DNA of 64,000 nt, taken from Lolium rigidum. Lineage: Eukaryota > Streptophyta > Magnoliopsida > Poales > Poaceae. Numbering within the stretch: position 1 is the first letter of the stretch; the number at the start of each line of letters is the position of its first letter. The stretch spans positions 223,594,043 to 223,658,042 of the forward strand of contig NC_061510.1 in NCBI RefSeq assembly GCF_022539505.1. Direction: 5' to 3'. Below are positions 34,062 through 45,995 of the stretch, piece after piece. The translations under genes and the position numbers were made by a program. The notes below the pieces were generated by a model, which searched no databases, was not told where the DNA came from, and saw only the letters and a program-made list of their open reading frames with translations.

Positions 34062-35661
34062 TGATACGTCTCCGACGTATCGATAATTTCTTATGTTCCA
34101 TGCCACATTATTGATGATATCTACATATTTTATGCACACTTTATGTCATATTCGTGCATTTTCTGGAACTAACCTATTAACAAGATGCCGAAGAGCCAGT
34201 TGCTGTTTTCTGCTGTTTTTGGTTTCAGAAATCCTAGTAACGAAATATTCTCGGAATTGGACGAAATCAACACCCAGGGTCCTATTTTGCCATGAAGCTT
34301 CCAGAAGACCGAAGAGGAGTCGAAGTGGGGCCACGAGGCGCCGCCACACTAGGGTGGCGCGGCCCAGGCCTTGGCCGCGCCGACCTATGGTGTGGGGCCC
34401 TCGTGTGGCCCCCCGCGTTGCCCTTCCGCCTACTTAAAGCCTCCGTCGCGAAACCCCCAGTACCGAGAGCCACGATACGGAAAACCTTACTGAGACGCCG
34501 CCGCCGCCAATCCCATCTCGGGGGATTCGGGAGATCTCCTCCGGCACCCTGCCGGGAGAGGGGATTCATCTCCCGGAGGACTCTTCACCGCCATGGTCGC
34601 CTCCGGAGTGATGAGTGAGTAGTTCACCCCTGGACTATGGGTCCATAGCAGTAGCTAGATGGTTGTCTTCTCCTCATTGTGCTTCATTGTTGGATCTTGT
34701 GAGCTGCCTAACATGATCAAGATCATCTATCCGTAATACTATATGTTGTGTTTGTCGGGATCCGATGGATAGAGAATACTATGTTATGTTAATTATCAAG
34801 TTATTACCTATGTGTTGTTTATGATCTTGCATGCTCTCCGTTATTAGTAGAGGCTCTGGCCAAGTTTTTTCTCTTAACTCCAAGAGAGAGTATTTATGCT
34901 CGATAGTGGGTTCATGCCTCCATTGATATCTGGGACAGTGACAGAAAGTTCTAAGGTTGTGGATGTGCTGTTGCCACTAGGGATAAAACATTGATGCTAT
35001 GTCTAAGGATGTAGTTGTTGATTACATTACGCACCATACTTAATGCAATTGTCTGTTGTTTTGCAACTTAATACTGGAAGGGGTTCGGATGATAACCTCG
35101 AAGGTGGACTTTTAGGCATAGATGCATGCTTGGATGGCGGTCTATGTACTTTGTCGTAATGCCCAATTAAATCTCACTATATTTATCATGACATGTATGT
35201 GCATTGTTATGCCCTCTCTATTTGTCAATTGCCCGACTGTAATTTGTTCACCCAACATGGTTTTATCTTATGGGAGAGACACCTCTAGTGAACTGTGGAC
35301 CCCGGTCCATTCTTTTATACTGAAATACAAATCTACTGCAATACTTGTTCTTTACTGTTTTCACGCAAACAATCATCTTCCACACAATACGGTTAACCCT
35401 TTGTTACAGCAAGCCGGTGAGATTGACAACCTCACTGTTTCGTTGGGGCAAAGTACTTTGGTTGTGTTGTGCAGGTTCCACGTTGGCGCCGGAATCTCTG
35501 GTGTTGCGCCGCACTACATCCCGCCGCCATCAACCTTCAACGTGCTTCCTGACTCCTACTGGTTCGATTAAACCTTGGTTTCATACTGAGGGAAACTTGC
35601 CGCTGTGCGCATCACACCTTCCTCTTGGGGTTCCCAACGGACGTGTCAATTACACGCATCA
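34062..35661 (+). repeat. 5' LTR
   Basis: TG...CA with the terminal hairpin gatacgtc/gacgtatc. It ends ...ttacacgcatca. It is the reference copy for the family in this window because its borders are fixed by the TSD. Confidence 0.95.
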
Positions 35662-35671
35662 AGCAAATTTC

Positions 35672-35689
35672 TGGCGCCGTTGCCGGGGA
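35672..35689 (+). promoter_or_regulatory. Primer binding site, tRNA-Asp
   Basis: tggcgccgttgccgggga lies ten bases after the LTR. All 17 bases at its start match the complement of the 3' end of plant tRNA-Asp. Confidence 0.85.
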
Positions 35690-35895
35690 GATCAAGACAC
35701 GCTGCAAGGGGAGTCTCCACTTCCCAATCTCTTTACTTTGTTTTTGTCTTGCTTTATTTTATTTACTACTTTGTTTGCTGCATTATATCAAAACACAAAA
35801 AAATTATTTGCTAGCTTTACTTTATTTACTATCTTGTTTGCTATATCAAAAACACAAAAAAATTAGTTACTTGCATTTACTTTACTTGATTCATC

Positions 35896-36540
35896 ATGTT
35901 TCCTTTTAATTTTACCACAAAAGACATACCGGTAGGACGCGGGTCTATAATTGGGAGAAACAATATAGAAGAATTTTTCAATCATGTTAGTACCGTTGAA
36001 GATTTTGAAGATAGACACTTGGTAGAACTTGCTCCTACTTATGAAATTGCTGCTGCTGCTTTAGTTCGCATGTTAGAAACTAAATTTGTTAATCTCAATC
36101 CTATAATCCAACATATGTTTCTTACACTCGGTGATATGGAAGAGGGGGAAAAGAAAGATTTTGTTTTAGAAACCCTTCTTAGAGAATTTGGTGGTCTAGC
36201 AAGAGAGGCTAGAAAGGTCTTTGCTAAATTTAATATGCTTGGTTCTCATACTAATTTTGTTGGTCTCCTTGAAAAAATGGACATGGATAGAATAAGGTAC
36301 ACTAATAATATTAATGATGGTGGGGAGATCAAAGCACCAATACCATGTAAACTCCTAGCTATGAATGATGCACTAGAAAATAACTATGCTTGGCTTGTTC
36401 CTGAAAATTTGTTCGATGAGAGTAGCAAGCCCAAGACTAATGAAAAGGGAGACGCTGAAACTTATGTATCCAATATACTATGCTTGGTTGAGAAAACTCC
36501 AAACCCCGCTGTAGATGCACCACCCTTTGATAATACTTGA
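35896..36540 (+). CDS. Conserved retroelement ORF of unknown function, 214 residues
   Basis: A complete frame MFPFNFTTKDIPVGRGSI...APPFDNT between PBS and post-ORF block, uninterrupted. It is soluble in character with no transmembrane segment, zinc knuckle or catalytic motif that I recognise. A homologue of the same length lies at 52851-53495. The first 35 and last 80 residues are nearly the same in both, while the middle is clearly more diverged. Keeping the frame open in two copies while the LTRs drift suggests past constraint. It might be a highly diverged gag, since a gag-like frame sits in the same slot of the outer array, but I cannot support that from motifs. Confidence 0.65.
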   Translation: MFPFNFTTKDIPVGRGSIIGRNNIEEFFNHVSTVEDFEDRHLVELAPTYEIAAAALVRMLETKFVNLNPIIQHMFLTLGDMEEGEKKDFVLETLLREFGGLAREARKVFAKFNMLGSHTNFVGLLEKMDMDRIRYTNNINDGGEIKAPIPCKLLAMNDALENNYAWLVPENLFDESSKPKTNEKGDAETYVSNILCLVEKTPNPAVDAPPFDNT

Positions 36541-36610
36541 TACACACTTTCTGCGCCTAGCTGAAAGGCGTTAAAGAAAAGCGCTTATGGGAGACAACCC
36601 ATGTTTTTAC
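36541..36610 (+). other. Conserved post-ORF block
   Basis: The block gctgaaaggcgttaaagaaa followed by gggagacaacccatg sits just downstream of the ORF. Variants are present at about 6643-6690, 13854-13901, 53516-53560 and, on the minus strand, 20744-20790, whichever ORF type precedes it. Confidence 0.7.
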
Positions 36611-37173
36611 TACAGTATTTTTGTTTCATATTTGAGTCTTGGAAGTTGTTTACTACTGTAGCAACCTCTCCTTATCTTAGTTTTATGTTTTGTTGTGCCA
36701 AGTAAAGTCTTTGATAGTAAAGTAAATACTAGATTTGGATTACTGCGCAGAAACAGATTTCTTTGTTGTCACGAATCTGGGTCTAATTCTCTGTAGGTAA
36801 CTCAGAAAATTAAGCCAATTTACGTGAGTGATCCTCAGATATGTACGCAACTTTCATTCAATTTTAGCATTTTCATTTGAGCAAGTCTGGTGCCTCAATA
36901 AAATCCATCTTTACGGACTGTTCTGTTTTGACAGATTCTGCCTTTTATTTCGCATTGCCTCTTTTGCTATGTTGGATGAATTTCTTTGATCCATTAATGT
37001 TCAGTAGCTTTATGCAATGTCCAGAAGTGTTAAGAATGACTGTGTAACCTCTGAACATGTTAATTTTTATTGTCCACTAACCCTCTAATGAGTTGTTTCG
37101 AGTTTGGTGTGGAGGAAGTTTTCAAGGATCAAGAGAGGAGTATGATACAATATGATCAAGGAGAGTGAAAGCT

Positions 37174-37260
37174 CTAAGCTTGGGGATGCCCCGGTGTTTC
37201 ACCCCTGCATATTCTAAGAAGACTCAAGCGTCTAAGCTTGGGGATGCCCAAGGCATCCCC
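37174..37260 (+). repeat. Interior PPT-like pair and GC hairpin
   Basis: ctaagcttggggatgcc at 37174-37190 and 37232-37248. The second forms the left arm of the hairpin 37240-37248 / 37252-37260. Confidence 0.8.
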
Positions 37261-39110
37261 TTCTTCATCGACAACATTATCAGGTTCCTCCCCTGAAACT
37301 ATATTTTTATTCGGCCACATCTTATGTACTTTGCTTGGAGCGTCGGTTTGTTTTTGTTTTTGTTTTGTTTGAATAAAATGGATCCTAGCATTCACTGTAT
37401 GAGAGAGAGACACGCTCCGCTGTTGCATATGGACAAGTATGTCCTTAGGCTTTACTCATAATATTCATGGCGAAGTTTCTTCTTCGTTAAATTGTTATAT
37501 GGTTGGAATTGGAAAATGCTACATGTAGTAATTCTAAAATATCTTGGATAATTTGATACTTGGCAATTGTTGTGCTCATGTTTAAGCTCTTGCATCATAT
37601 ACTTTGCACCCATTAATGAAGAAACACTTAGAGCTTGCTAATTTGGTTTGCATATTTGGTTTCTCTAGAGTCTAGATAATATCTAGTATTGAGTTTTGAA
37701 CAACAAGGAAGACGGTATAGAGTCTTATAATGTTTACAATATGTCTTTTATGTGAGTTTTGCTGCACCGTTCATCCTTGTGTTTGTTTCAAATAACCTTG
37801 CTAGCCTAAACCTTGTATCGAGAGGGAATACTTCTCATGCATCCAAAATCCTTGAGCCAACCAATATGCCATTTGTGTCCACCATACCTACCTACTACAT
37901 GGTATTTCTCCGCCATTCCAAAGTAAATTGCTTGAGTGCTACCTTTAAAATTCCATCATTCACCTTTGCAATATATAGCTCATGGGACAAATAGTTTAAA
38001 AACTATTGTGGTATTGAATATGTACTTATGCACTTTATCTCTTATTAAGTTGCTTGTTGTGCGATAACCATGTTTCTGGGACGCCATCAACTATTCTTTG
38101 TTGAATATCATGTGAGTTGCTATGCATGTCCGTCTTGTCCGAAGTAAGAGAGATCTACCACCTTAATGGTTGGAGCATGCATATTGTTAGAGAAGAACAT
38201 TGGGCCGCTAACTAAAGCCATGATTCATGGTGGAAGTTTCAGTTTTGGACATATATCCTCAATCTCATATGAGAATAATAATTGTTGCCACATGCTTATG
38301 CATTAAAGAGGAGTCCATTATCTATTGTCCATGTTGTCCCGGTATGGATGTCTAAGTTGAGAATAATCAAAAGCGAGAAATCCAAAATGCGAGCTTTCTC
38401 CTTAGACCTTTGTACAGGCGGCATGGAGGTACCCCATTGTGACACTTGGTTAAAACATGTGTATTGCGATGATCCGGTAGTCCAAGCTAATTAGGACAAG
38501 GTGCGGGCACTATTAGTATACTATGCATGAGGCTTGCAACTTGTAAGATATAATTTTCATAACTCATATGCTTTATTACTACCGTTGACAAAATTGTTTC
38601 ATGTTTTCAAAATAAAAGCTCTAGCACAAATATAGCAATCGATGCTTTCCTCTTTGAAGGACCATTCTTTTTACTTTTATGTTGAGTCAGTTCACCTATC
38701 TCTCTCCACCTCAAGAAGCAAACACTTGTGTGAACTATGCATTGATTCCTACATACTTGCATATTGCACTTGTTATATTACTCTATGTTGACAATTATCC
38801 ATGAGATATACATGTTACTAGTTGAAAGCAACCGCTGAAACTTAATCTTCCTTTTGTGTTGCTTCAATACCTTTACTTTGATTTATTGCTTTATGAGTTA
38901 ACTCTTATGCAAGACTTATTGATGCTTGTCTTGAAGTACTATTCATGAAAAGTCTTTGCTTTATGATTCACTTGTTTACTCATGTCATTACCATTGTTTT
39001 GATCGCTGCATTCATTACATATGTTTACAAATAGTATGATCAAGGTTATGATGGCATGTCACTTCAGAAATTATCGTTGTTATCGTTTTACTCGCTCGGG
39101 ACGAGCAGAA
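37261..39110 (+). repeat. 3' non-coding internal region
   Basis: AT-rich sequence with no credible gene. The short open frames at 37752-37994 and 38282-38494 recur in the sister copies (7841, 8370 and, reversed, 29170 and 28669). They begin with no good context and resemble nothing known. Confidence 0.6.
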
Positions 39111-39126
39111 CTAAGCTTGGGGATGC
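39111..39126 (+). promoter_or_regulatory. Polypurine tract
   Basis: ctaagcttggggatgc directly before the 3' LTR. Confidence 0.85.
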
Positions 39127-40724
39127 TGATACGTCTCCGACGTATCGATAATTTCTTATGTTCCATGCCACATTATTGATGATATCTACATGTTTTATGC
39201 ACACTTTATGTCATATTCGTGCTTTTTCTGGAACTAACCTATTAACAAGATACCGAAGAGCCGCTTGTTGTTTTCTCGCTGTTTTTGGTTTCAGAAATCC
39301 TAGTAACGAAATATTCTCGGAATTGGACGAAATCAACGCCCGGGGTCCTATTTTGCCACGAAGCTTCCGGAAGACCGAAGAGGAGTCGAAGTGGGGCCAC
39401 GAGGCGCCGCCACACTAGGGCGGCGCGGCCCGGGCCCCGGCCGCGCCGACCTATGGTGTGGGGCCCTCGTGTGGCCCCCGCGTTGCCCTTCCGCCTACTT
39501 AAAGCCTCCGTCGCGAAACCCCCAGCACCGAGAGCCACGATACGGAAAACCTCACCGAGACGCCGCCGCCAATCCCATCTCGGGGATTCGGAGATCTCCT
39601 CCGGCACCCTCGCCGGGAGAGGGGATTCATCTCCCGGAGGACTCTTCACCGCCATGGTCGCCTCCGGAGTGATGAGTGAGTAGTTCACCCCTGGACTATG
39701 GGTCCATAGCAGTAGCTAGATGGTTGTCTTCTCCTCATTGTGCTTCATTGTTGGATCTTGTGAGCTGCCTAACATGATCAAGATCATCTATCCGTAATAC
39801 TATATGTTGTGTTTGTCGGGATCCGATGGATAGAGAATACTATGTTATGTTAATTATCAAGTTATTACCTATGTGTTGTTTATGATCTTGCATGCTCTCC
39901 GTTATTAGTAGAGGCTCGGCCAAGTTTTTTCTCTTAACTCCAAGAGGGAGTATTTATGCTCGATAGTGGGTTCATGCCTCCATTGATATCTCGGGACAAG
40001 TGATGGAAAGTTCTAAGGTTGTGGATGTGTCTGTTGCCACTAGGGATAAAACATTGATGCTATGTCTAAGGATGTAGTTGTTGATTACATTACGCACCAT
40101 ACTTAATGCAATTGTCTGTTGTTTTGCAACTTAATACCGGAAGGGGTTCGGATGATAACCTGAAGGTGGACTTTTTAGGCATAGATGCATGCTGGATGGC
40201 GGTCTATGTACTTTGTCATAATGCCCAATTAAATCTCACTATATTTATCATGACATGTATGTGCATTGTTATGCCCTCTCTATTTGTCAATTGCCCGACT
40301 GTAATTTGTTCACCCAACATGCTTTTATCTTATGGGAGAGACACCTCTAGTGAACTCGTGGACCCCGGTCCATTCTTTTATACTGAAATACAAATCTACC
40401 GCAATACTTGTTCTTTACCGTTTTCTCGCAAACAATCATCTTCCACACAATACGGTTAACCCTTTGTTACAGCAAGCCGGTGAGATTGACAACCTCACCG
40501 TTTCGTTGGGGCAAAGTACTTTGGTTGTGTTGTGCAGGTTCCACGTTGGCACCGGAATCTCCGGTGTTGCGCCGCACTACATCCCGCCGCCATCAACCTT
40601 CAACGTGCTTCTTGACTCCTACTGGTTCGATTAAACCTTGGTTTCTTACTGAGGGAAACTTGCCGCTGTGCGCATCACACCTTCCTCCTGGGGTTACCAA
40701 CGGACGTGTCAATTACACGCATCA
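39127..40724 (+). repeat. 3' LTR
   Basis: 1598 bases, TG...CA, followed by the TSD tggac. Confidence 0.95.
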
Positions 40725-40729
40725 TGGAC

Positions 40730-42500
40730 GCGCTGAGATTGCGCGTGGAAAAAACCTTGGTATCACACCCCAATACCTCGGACCGGACGCTATCACCATG
40801 CCAGGCCTTCATAACGTCATATGAGAGACGCCTTTGCCGAAGCACAGCTAACACCACGATCCCCCGCCACCTGCTCCTCGCCATCCACACAGCTAAGGAG
40901 AGAACTATCACCAACCGTAACACGCTCGCCGAACAGCCGGTCATGCACTCCACCTTCCTAGGGTCATGGCCTTGGAATTCAAGACCTTGCCCCTGTCGAA
41001 CGGCAATCATATGTAGGGCCCCGTGTTCGTGGGAGGAAGAGAAATAGAAAAAATTCCTCCAACTCCCACAAGACGCCGATGAGGATCCGTCTCGGGTGAG
41101 GGGCCATGGTTCTTACACATTGACGCGTATGTGAGGAAGTTGGTGGCAGGCGTCGGTCGGGGCAGTGTAGTCCTTGTACCTCGTGTTGTACCACTCCTCC
41201 TTGTCCTTGTCGGTGAAGAACCGGACTCCTGTGAACTCACTCCATCGTTGGCTTCAACGCCTTCTCTGATTCCGGTCATGTTGGTACCTAGAGCATTGTA
41301 GGTGAGGTACCTCTACAGGTTCACACACACATACAAGTTGTAATGGCGAGAGGAAGGTGCAAGCCTCTTTTCCGCCAATGGGGACGGGTAGGTGTTGACG
41401 GGACCAACTTGCTTCCTAAGGCAAAACCCTCATAGGCTTGTCTCTCACTTGTATGCCGCCAGTCCACTGCTCCTTTTTATAGGGAGTACATGAGGGGATA
41501 TTGGGACAATCCCAATTGTCCCTCATTCTGAAACCCATACCTAGTCAAAGTGAGTTCAACGACTTGACACGTGTCCCTGTCCACCTAAGACTCCACTTAG
41601 CCAACTTCGGTCAGTCGAATCTTATCCGATTAGTACTATACTCCTTAAGTGTGTGACCCCATAGGCTCAAAGGTAAGCCGGATCCAGTTTTTTGAGACGC
41701 GCTCAGAACTGATAGGTGGAAGTGGCTTCTAGCAAAGCATGCCAGTTCCATGTTACCTTGAGTACTCTACTAGTGTGACGAAATGTCCAAGTCCCCTTGC
41801 CTCGTGATACTGATGGAAAGGTGCACGCGAGGAACACGTCATGTCACTGTCAGCTTAACTCTCTTTAACACTTAACCGAGTTGCAGGTGGCCGTGCTTCC
41901 GAATCATATCACACAAGATGGCCTAGAGAATATCTCTTCGAGTTAGAGGGGCAGATTACGTTTTGTCGACCATGCCACGCGGGTTGCTTCTTAGGCGGCC
42001 CAACAGTCACCTTTATAGATACCGGTTACGCGTATTGTTGGGAAACCTCAAAGCTGCCTAGTCCACAACCTGGATCGTGCAAACACCTTGAGTCTTAAGG
42101 ATTATATTGCTCGAGTTGGACATCGTTGGACAACCTAAAACGCAGTGGGTATGGGAAGACCCGCTGCCATCGGCACTGGGCAGGCTTTGTGAAGCGGCCC
42201 CGTGGTAGGGTTCACCACATAAGGGGAGGGTGCTGACACGTGTCGATACGCTTTTTGGTCTCAGAGAAGAAAAAGATTGGGAATACCGTTTTGCCCCACC
42301 AAAAATCTAGATTTGACCGTCTAGGTGTGACTGCGTGAGTGAGGGCACTGTCCATGCACCTTATAATGTTCAAATGTGTGTGTAACGCGAGTTGATTTCT
42401 TAGAAGACAGAACTTAGAAATGACACCTTAAACCCTACTATGCATCCAATCGATACTAATATAGTAGTAACAATATTTAAAAATACCAAATGGAACAGGC
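40730..42500. other. Unassigned, probably decayed retroelement sequence
   Basis: No intact gene. On the minus strand, around 41110-41230, the peptide EFTGVRFFTDKDKEEWYNTR with YKDYTAPTDACH looks like a retroelement gag N-terminus. Around 41470 the minus strand carries ccctataaaaaggag, which could be the TATA of an old LTR. No LTR borders could be found. Confidence 0.3.
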
Positions 42501-42509
42501 ATCAGGTTT

Positions 42510-42850
42510 CTCGAAAATTGGAAAAATTCTATTTAAAACTTTTAAAAAAATTGAAATAAATATTTGCATGTACATATTATCTTGATACTAGCTCGTGTAA
42601 GTTTTTACTAAAAAATACGATTGTATGTAGCCTACACGAAAATAACAAAATATCTGAATGACACTATAATGATTGGATTTGTACTGTTCGAAGAAATAGA
42701 ATTTTCCATTTTCTCATTTTTGCATATGTGACACATAATCGCATTTTTTTCATGAAAACTTACACGAGTAAGTATCAAGATAATATATACATACGTGTTT
42801 TTTCCAAAATTTAAAGAAATATTAAAATATCATTTTTTAAAAAAATTCAT
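42510..42850. repeat. Large imperfect inverted repeat (foldback, MITE-like)
   Basis: tatcttgatactagctcgtgtaag at 42585-42608 is repeated inverted at about 42757-42783 (acttacacgagtaagtatca, then agata). Outer arms with runs of a and t continue the pairing to roughly 42520 and 42850. The loop is about 140 bases. It has the size and base content of a foldback MITE, but I cannot name the family or find a TSD. Confidence 0.6.
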
Positions 42851-44640
42851 AATCGGGTGCACACAGGTCCACCGACTCCGAGTCGATATTCGAAGTATTG
42901 GCGTTTTCTTCGGAGCATGGTATAGCTACGCGAGCAAGTGAAATATCGCTGGCGTGTTCAATATCACTAGAGTCTAGAGATTGCTTCCACATGCTTACAT
43001 ACAGGATACAGCTAGCGAAGATATATCATTAAAAGAATAACAAATCTCATCCTTCAGGTTTCTGTACTCACTGTGCCGTACAAAAGTGACCATTTCCACG
43101 TGTAAATGGCGGCCTTTTCTTCCTCAAAAGAGATGGGAAATAGGCAAAGGGCTATGCGTGTGAACGTGTGATACTGTGATCTAGTGAAGGAAAAGATTGA
43201 TACTAGATTAAACTAGGCACACAATGACATACTATAATGCTAGAATGTGCTTTGGGCAACAGGTAAGCTTCTCTTACATAATCGCACGGTAACTTCTAAC
43301 TAGACCTTGAACTAGCCAAGGTTAATAAACGGTCAAATCAGTGTCGACCACAATCAGAAGTCACAAGCTGGAATGCACTCCGTATCAAAACAAATGGTTT
43401 TCATAATGATGTGGTTAGTTCATGCTCAATACTAGATCAACATTGTTGTTGTTGATAACAATAATTAGAGAAGAACAAATGTCGATCAGCGAGATCCCTC
43501 AAAAAAAATGCCAACCAGCGAGAACGACGTCACGTTGCACAATACTATGTCAACTCGTCTTATTCTGATTTTGTCAGCATCTTACTAAATCTGCAATGTC
43601 CATGCTGGAAGGAACAAATTAAGAAGGAAGTGGTTTGATGTGGAGAAGCGAAGGTAGAATATTCTGTGTTGTCGTTAGCTACCCACGTGTATTGTGCCGT
43701 CCAGCCTAACAAAGCCGTCCGCTAACTAGTAGTGACTTAATGTTTGAAAATTCTTTAATCGTTAACTTATCGGTCGGTCTTAAAATAGGGATTAATCATT
43801 TATGGACCGATTAATCGATTTTATCACTTGCACATTTATCGACTATTTTTTTGTAGATATTAATTTTTGGCAATAAATTTTCTATAATATGCTATGTAAA
43901 AATAATATTAAGGCATTGAACATAAGCATTACCTTGATTCTTTGCATTTGAATCAATGAAAGGGGAAATTTTGAACTAATGCACAATTTTACAAAACCAT
44001 AGGACGAAATGTCACTAAAAACGGCTAAACTATAAACCATCAGACTACAAATCAGGCAAATATCGGTTGTCAATCTGAAAATTGGCTGAAGTATCGATGT
44101 CCCGATAAATTAGTCAATATGCCAAAATCTTATCGGTTACCACCTGATTCACAATAAATCGATATCTCGAACAGTGACTCGTTTAGCTTTCTAATGTTTA
44201 TATTTCCGAACGGAGAAAATACATTAGTTATTATGTGAGTAGGTTGCACAAAAGAAAACAAATTTACTGCTCATAATTAAGGGGGGGAGTAACTTAGACT
44301 AATGTTCTATATTACTATCATAGTGCATAGTAACATAGATGTCGTATCATAGACGAATTCATTAATTAGCTTATAGATTCATTGTGTGTTGAAAAGTGTG
44401 ATGTTATGGTAACTATCTATGTTCCTCAATCCTCCTCTTTTCTCATTAATTCATTGTTACATTAGCAAATTTGTTGAGTTAAACCCTAATTGTTGCTGAA
44501 GTTATTTGCACTATAAGTAATCTAACTGTGTATTTGGGTAAATATGAAGTACCACGCATATATTGTTTTACCACAGATTAAATCGGAGTAACCGAACGTA
44601 AATAACCTTGCTCCATTTTGCAACCGGATCCTAGCTGATT
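42851..44640. other. Intergenic DNA with possible small-transposon remnants
   Basis: No gene recognised. At 43740-44170 the words accgattaatcgatttta and cttatcggttaccacc resemble hAT-derived repeats that I remember from cereals. At 44284-44465 the sequence gagtaacttagactaatgtt resembles a common cereal MITE end. Neither has a visible matching terminal repeat, so both are only suggestions. Confidence 0.25.
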
Positions 44641-45995
44641 TGAAAAACAAATCAGTCTTTTCCTCATCTCTCTTCACCTGTTTCCCTCTCATCTTCTACG
44701 TGTGTCGGGCAAAGAGGAGGGCGGGCAGATGAAGGATAGATCAAATTCCAATGGCCATTAGGCATGATTCGAACCAACGTTGAATAATCAAAAATTTCCC
44801 TATCTTTTTTACCATAAGTATTCATTTGAGCCCAGTCTACATTATGTGCATTCAGACAAAATATCACAATAGTATGGCTCCAATGCATTCTCTCTTCAAA
44901 TCTCTCAGCTTCCCCCCTCCTACGGAGCCACCCATGTGACATACACTCTCTCAGATTTTCACTCTCTCCTGTGAAAATTAGAAAGTTTGAAAATTTTGTA
45001 GTTTGAAATTTCAAAGTTTTGAAATGTTTTTTTATAAAAACAAATAGTCCACTAAGTTCAGAATTTTGATAGTTTGATACTGCCAGGAGTTCAACAGTTA
45101 GAAAGTTTAAAATTCAAAGGTTGAAATGCTGAAAGATAATACTACTTAAAGATTAGAATTTTCTGAAAAATGAAATTACTAAATATTTCGAATTTTCTGG
45201 AAGTTGAAACTTTTCGAAATTTCATGTTTATTAATGTCTGAGCTGATTTTCTGAAATTCGATGATGTACTATCTACCGCTTAACAAGATAATCAAATTTA
45301 CCAAAAGCAGAAATTACCCTGAAGGAATACAAGAAACAAAAACACTATTAATTACCAAAAGAGGAAAAGCTTTACCCTGTCCAAAATTGATCACTGGTTT
45401 CTTGACTAGCGGAGCCTCCCTCTTTGTAGAAGCTAAGTTACAGCGTCTTAAAGTTTCTCTACTTATACATCATGATTGGAATAGTAATAAGAGTTGTGGC
45501 ACCGCTTGATCTAAGCTCAACTGACATTGTGTGAACCATTGCAAATATGATAATCTATAGTTCTATACTATGGTCAAAAGAAATTTGAAACGAATATTAC
45601 ACCCAAACTAGGAGCACAAAGGTATCATCGATCAATTCAAATCACACCATAATTAATAACTTCAAAATAATAACAGGTCTCACATACTAATTAATCTCTG
45701 TTCTGGAACAAAATATGTAGTACGATACTGGGGGGAGCCAATTCTCAACAACAAAAACCTCAACGGACCTGCTCCAAATCCAATGGAGCAGACACAACAT
45801 GGCAGCGCAGCAGAACTCAACAACACTAGGAAAACACACACATCCTAAAGCGAAGTACTAGTAGTAGGTAATTACGACGACGAGCTCGAGTAAATTTTTG
45901 TGCGGGAAATAATTAACTATCCGGCAAATCTAGGGTCCCCAAAACCTATCCCCCTAATTAACGATACTAAACCAGGCAACCTGCGATTTACGTAC
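44641..45995. other. Downstream flank of the NAC gene
   Basis: No gene recognised. Between about 44985 and 45240 the AT-rich word aagtttgaaa and its variants recur irregularly. The right part should hold the 3' UTR of the minus-strand NAC gene. Confidence 0.35.

Larger units (their letters stand above)
34062..40724 (+). mobile_element. Complete LTR retrotransposon, 6.66 kb
   Basis: Target-site duplication tggac at 34057-34061 and 40725-40729. LTRs are 34062-35661 and 39127-40724 (1600 and 1598 bases). A PBS for tRNA-Asp, one 214-residue ORF, a conserved post-ORF block, two PPT-like motifs with a hairpin, and a terminal PPT complete it. No gag, protease, reverse transcriptase or integrase is visible, so it must be mobilised by enzymes from another element. 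The LTRs differ by visible substitutions and CTG/CAG indels, so the insertion is not very recent. Confidence 0.95.

Noticed and set aside
45261..45509. 82-residue plus-strand frame downstream of the NAC gene
   Set aside because: AT-rich with no domain and no promoter. Its length is within chance for this much sequence.
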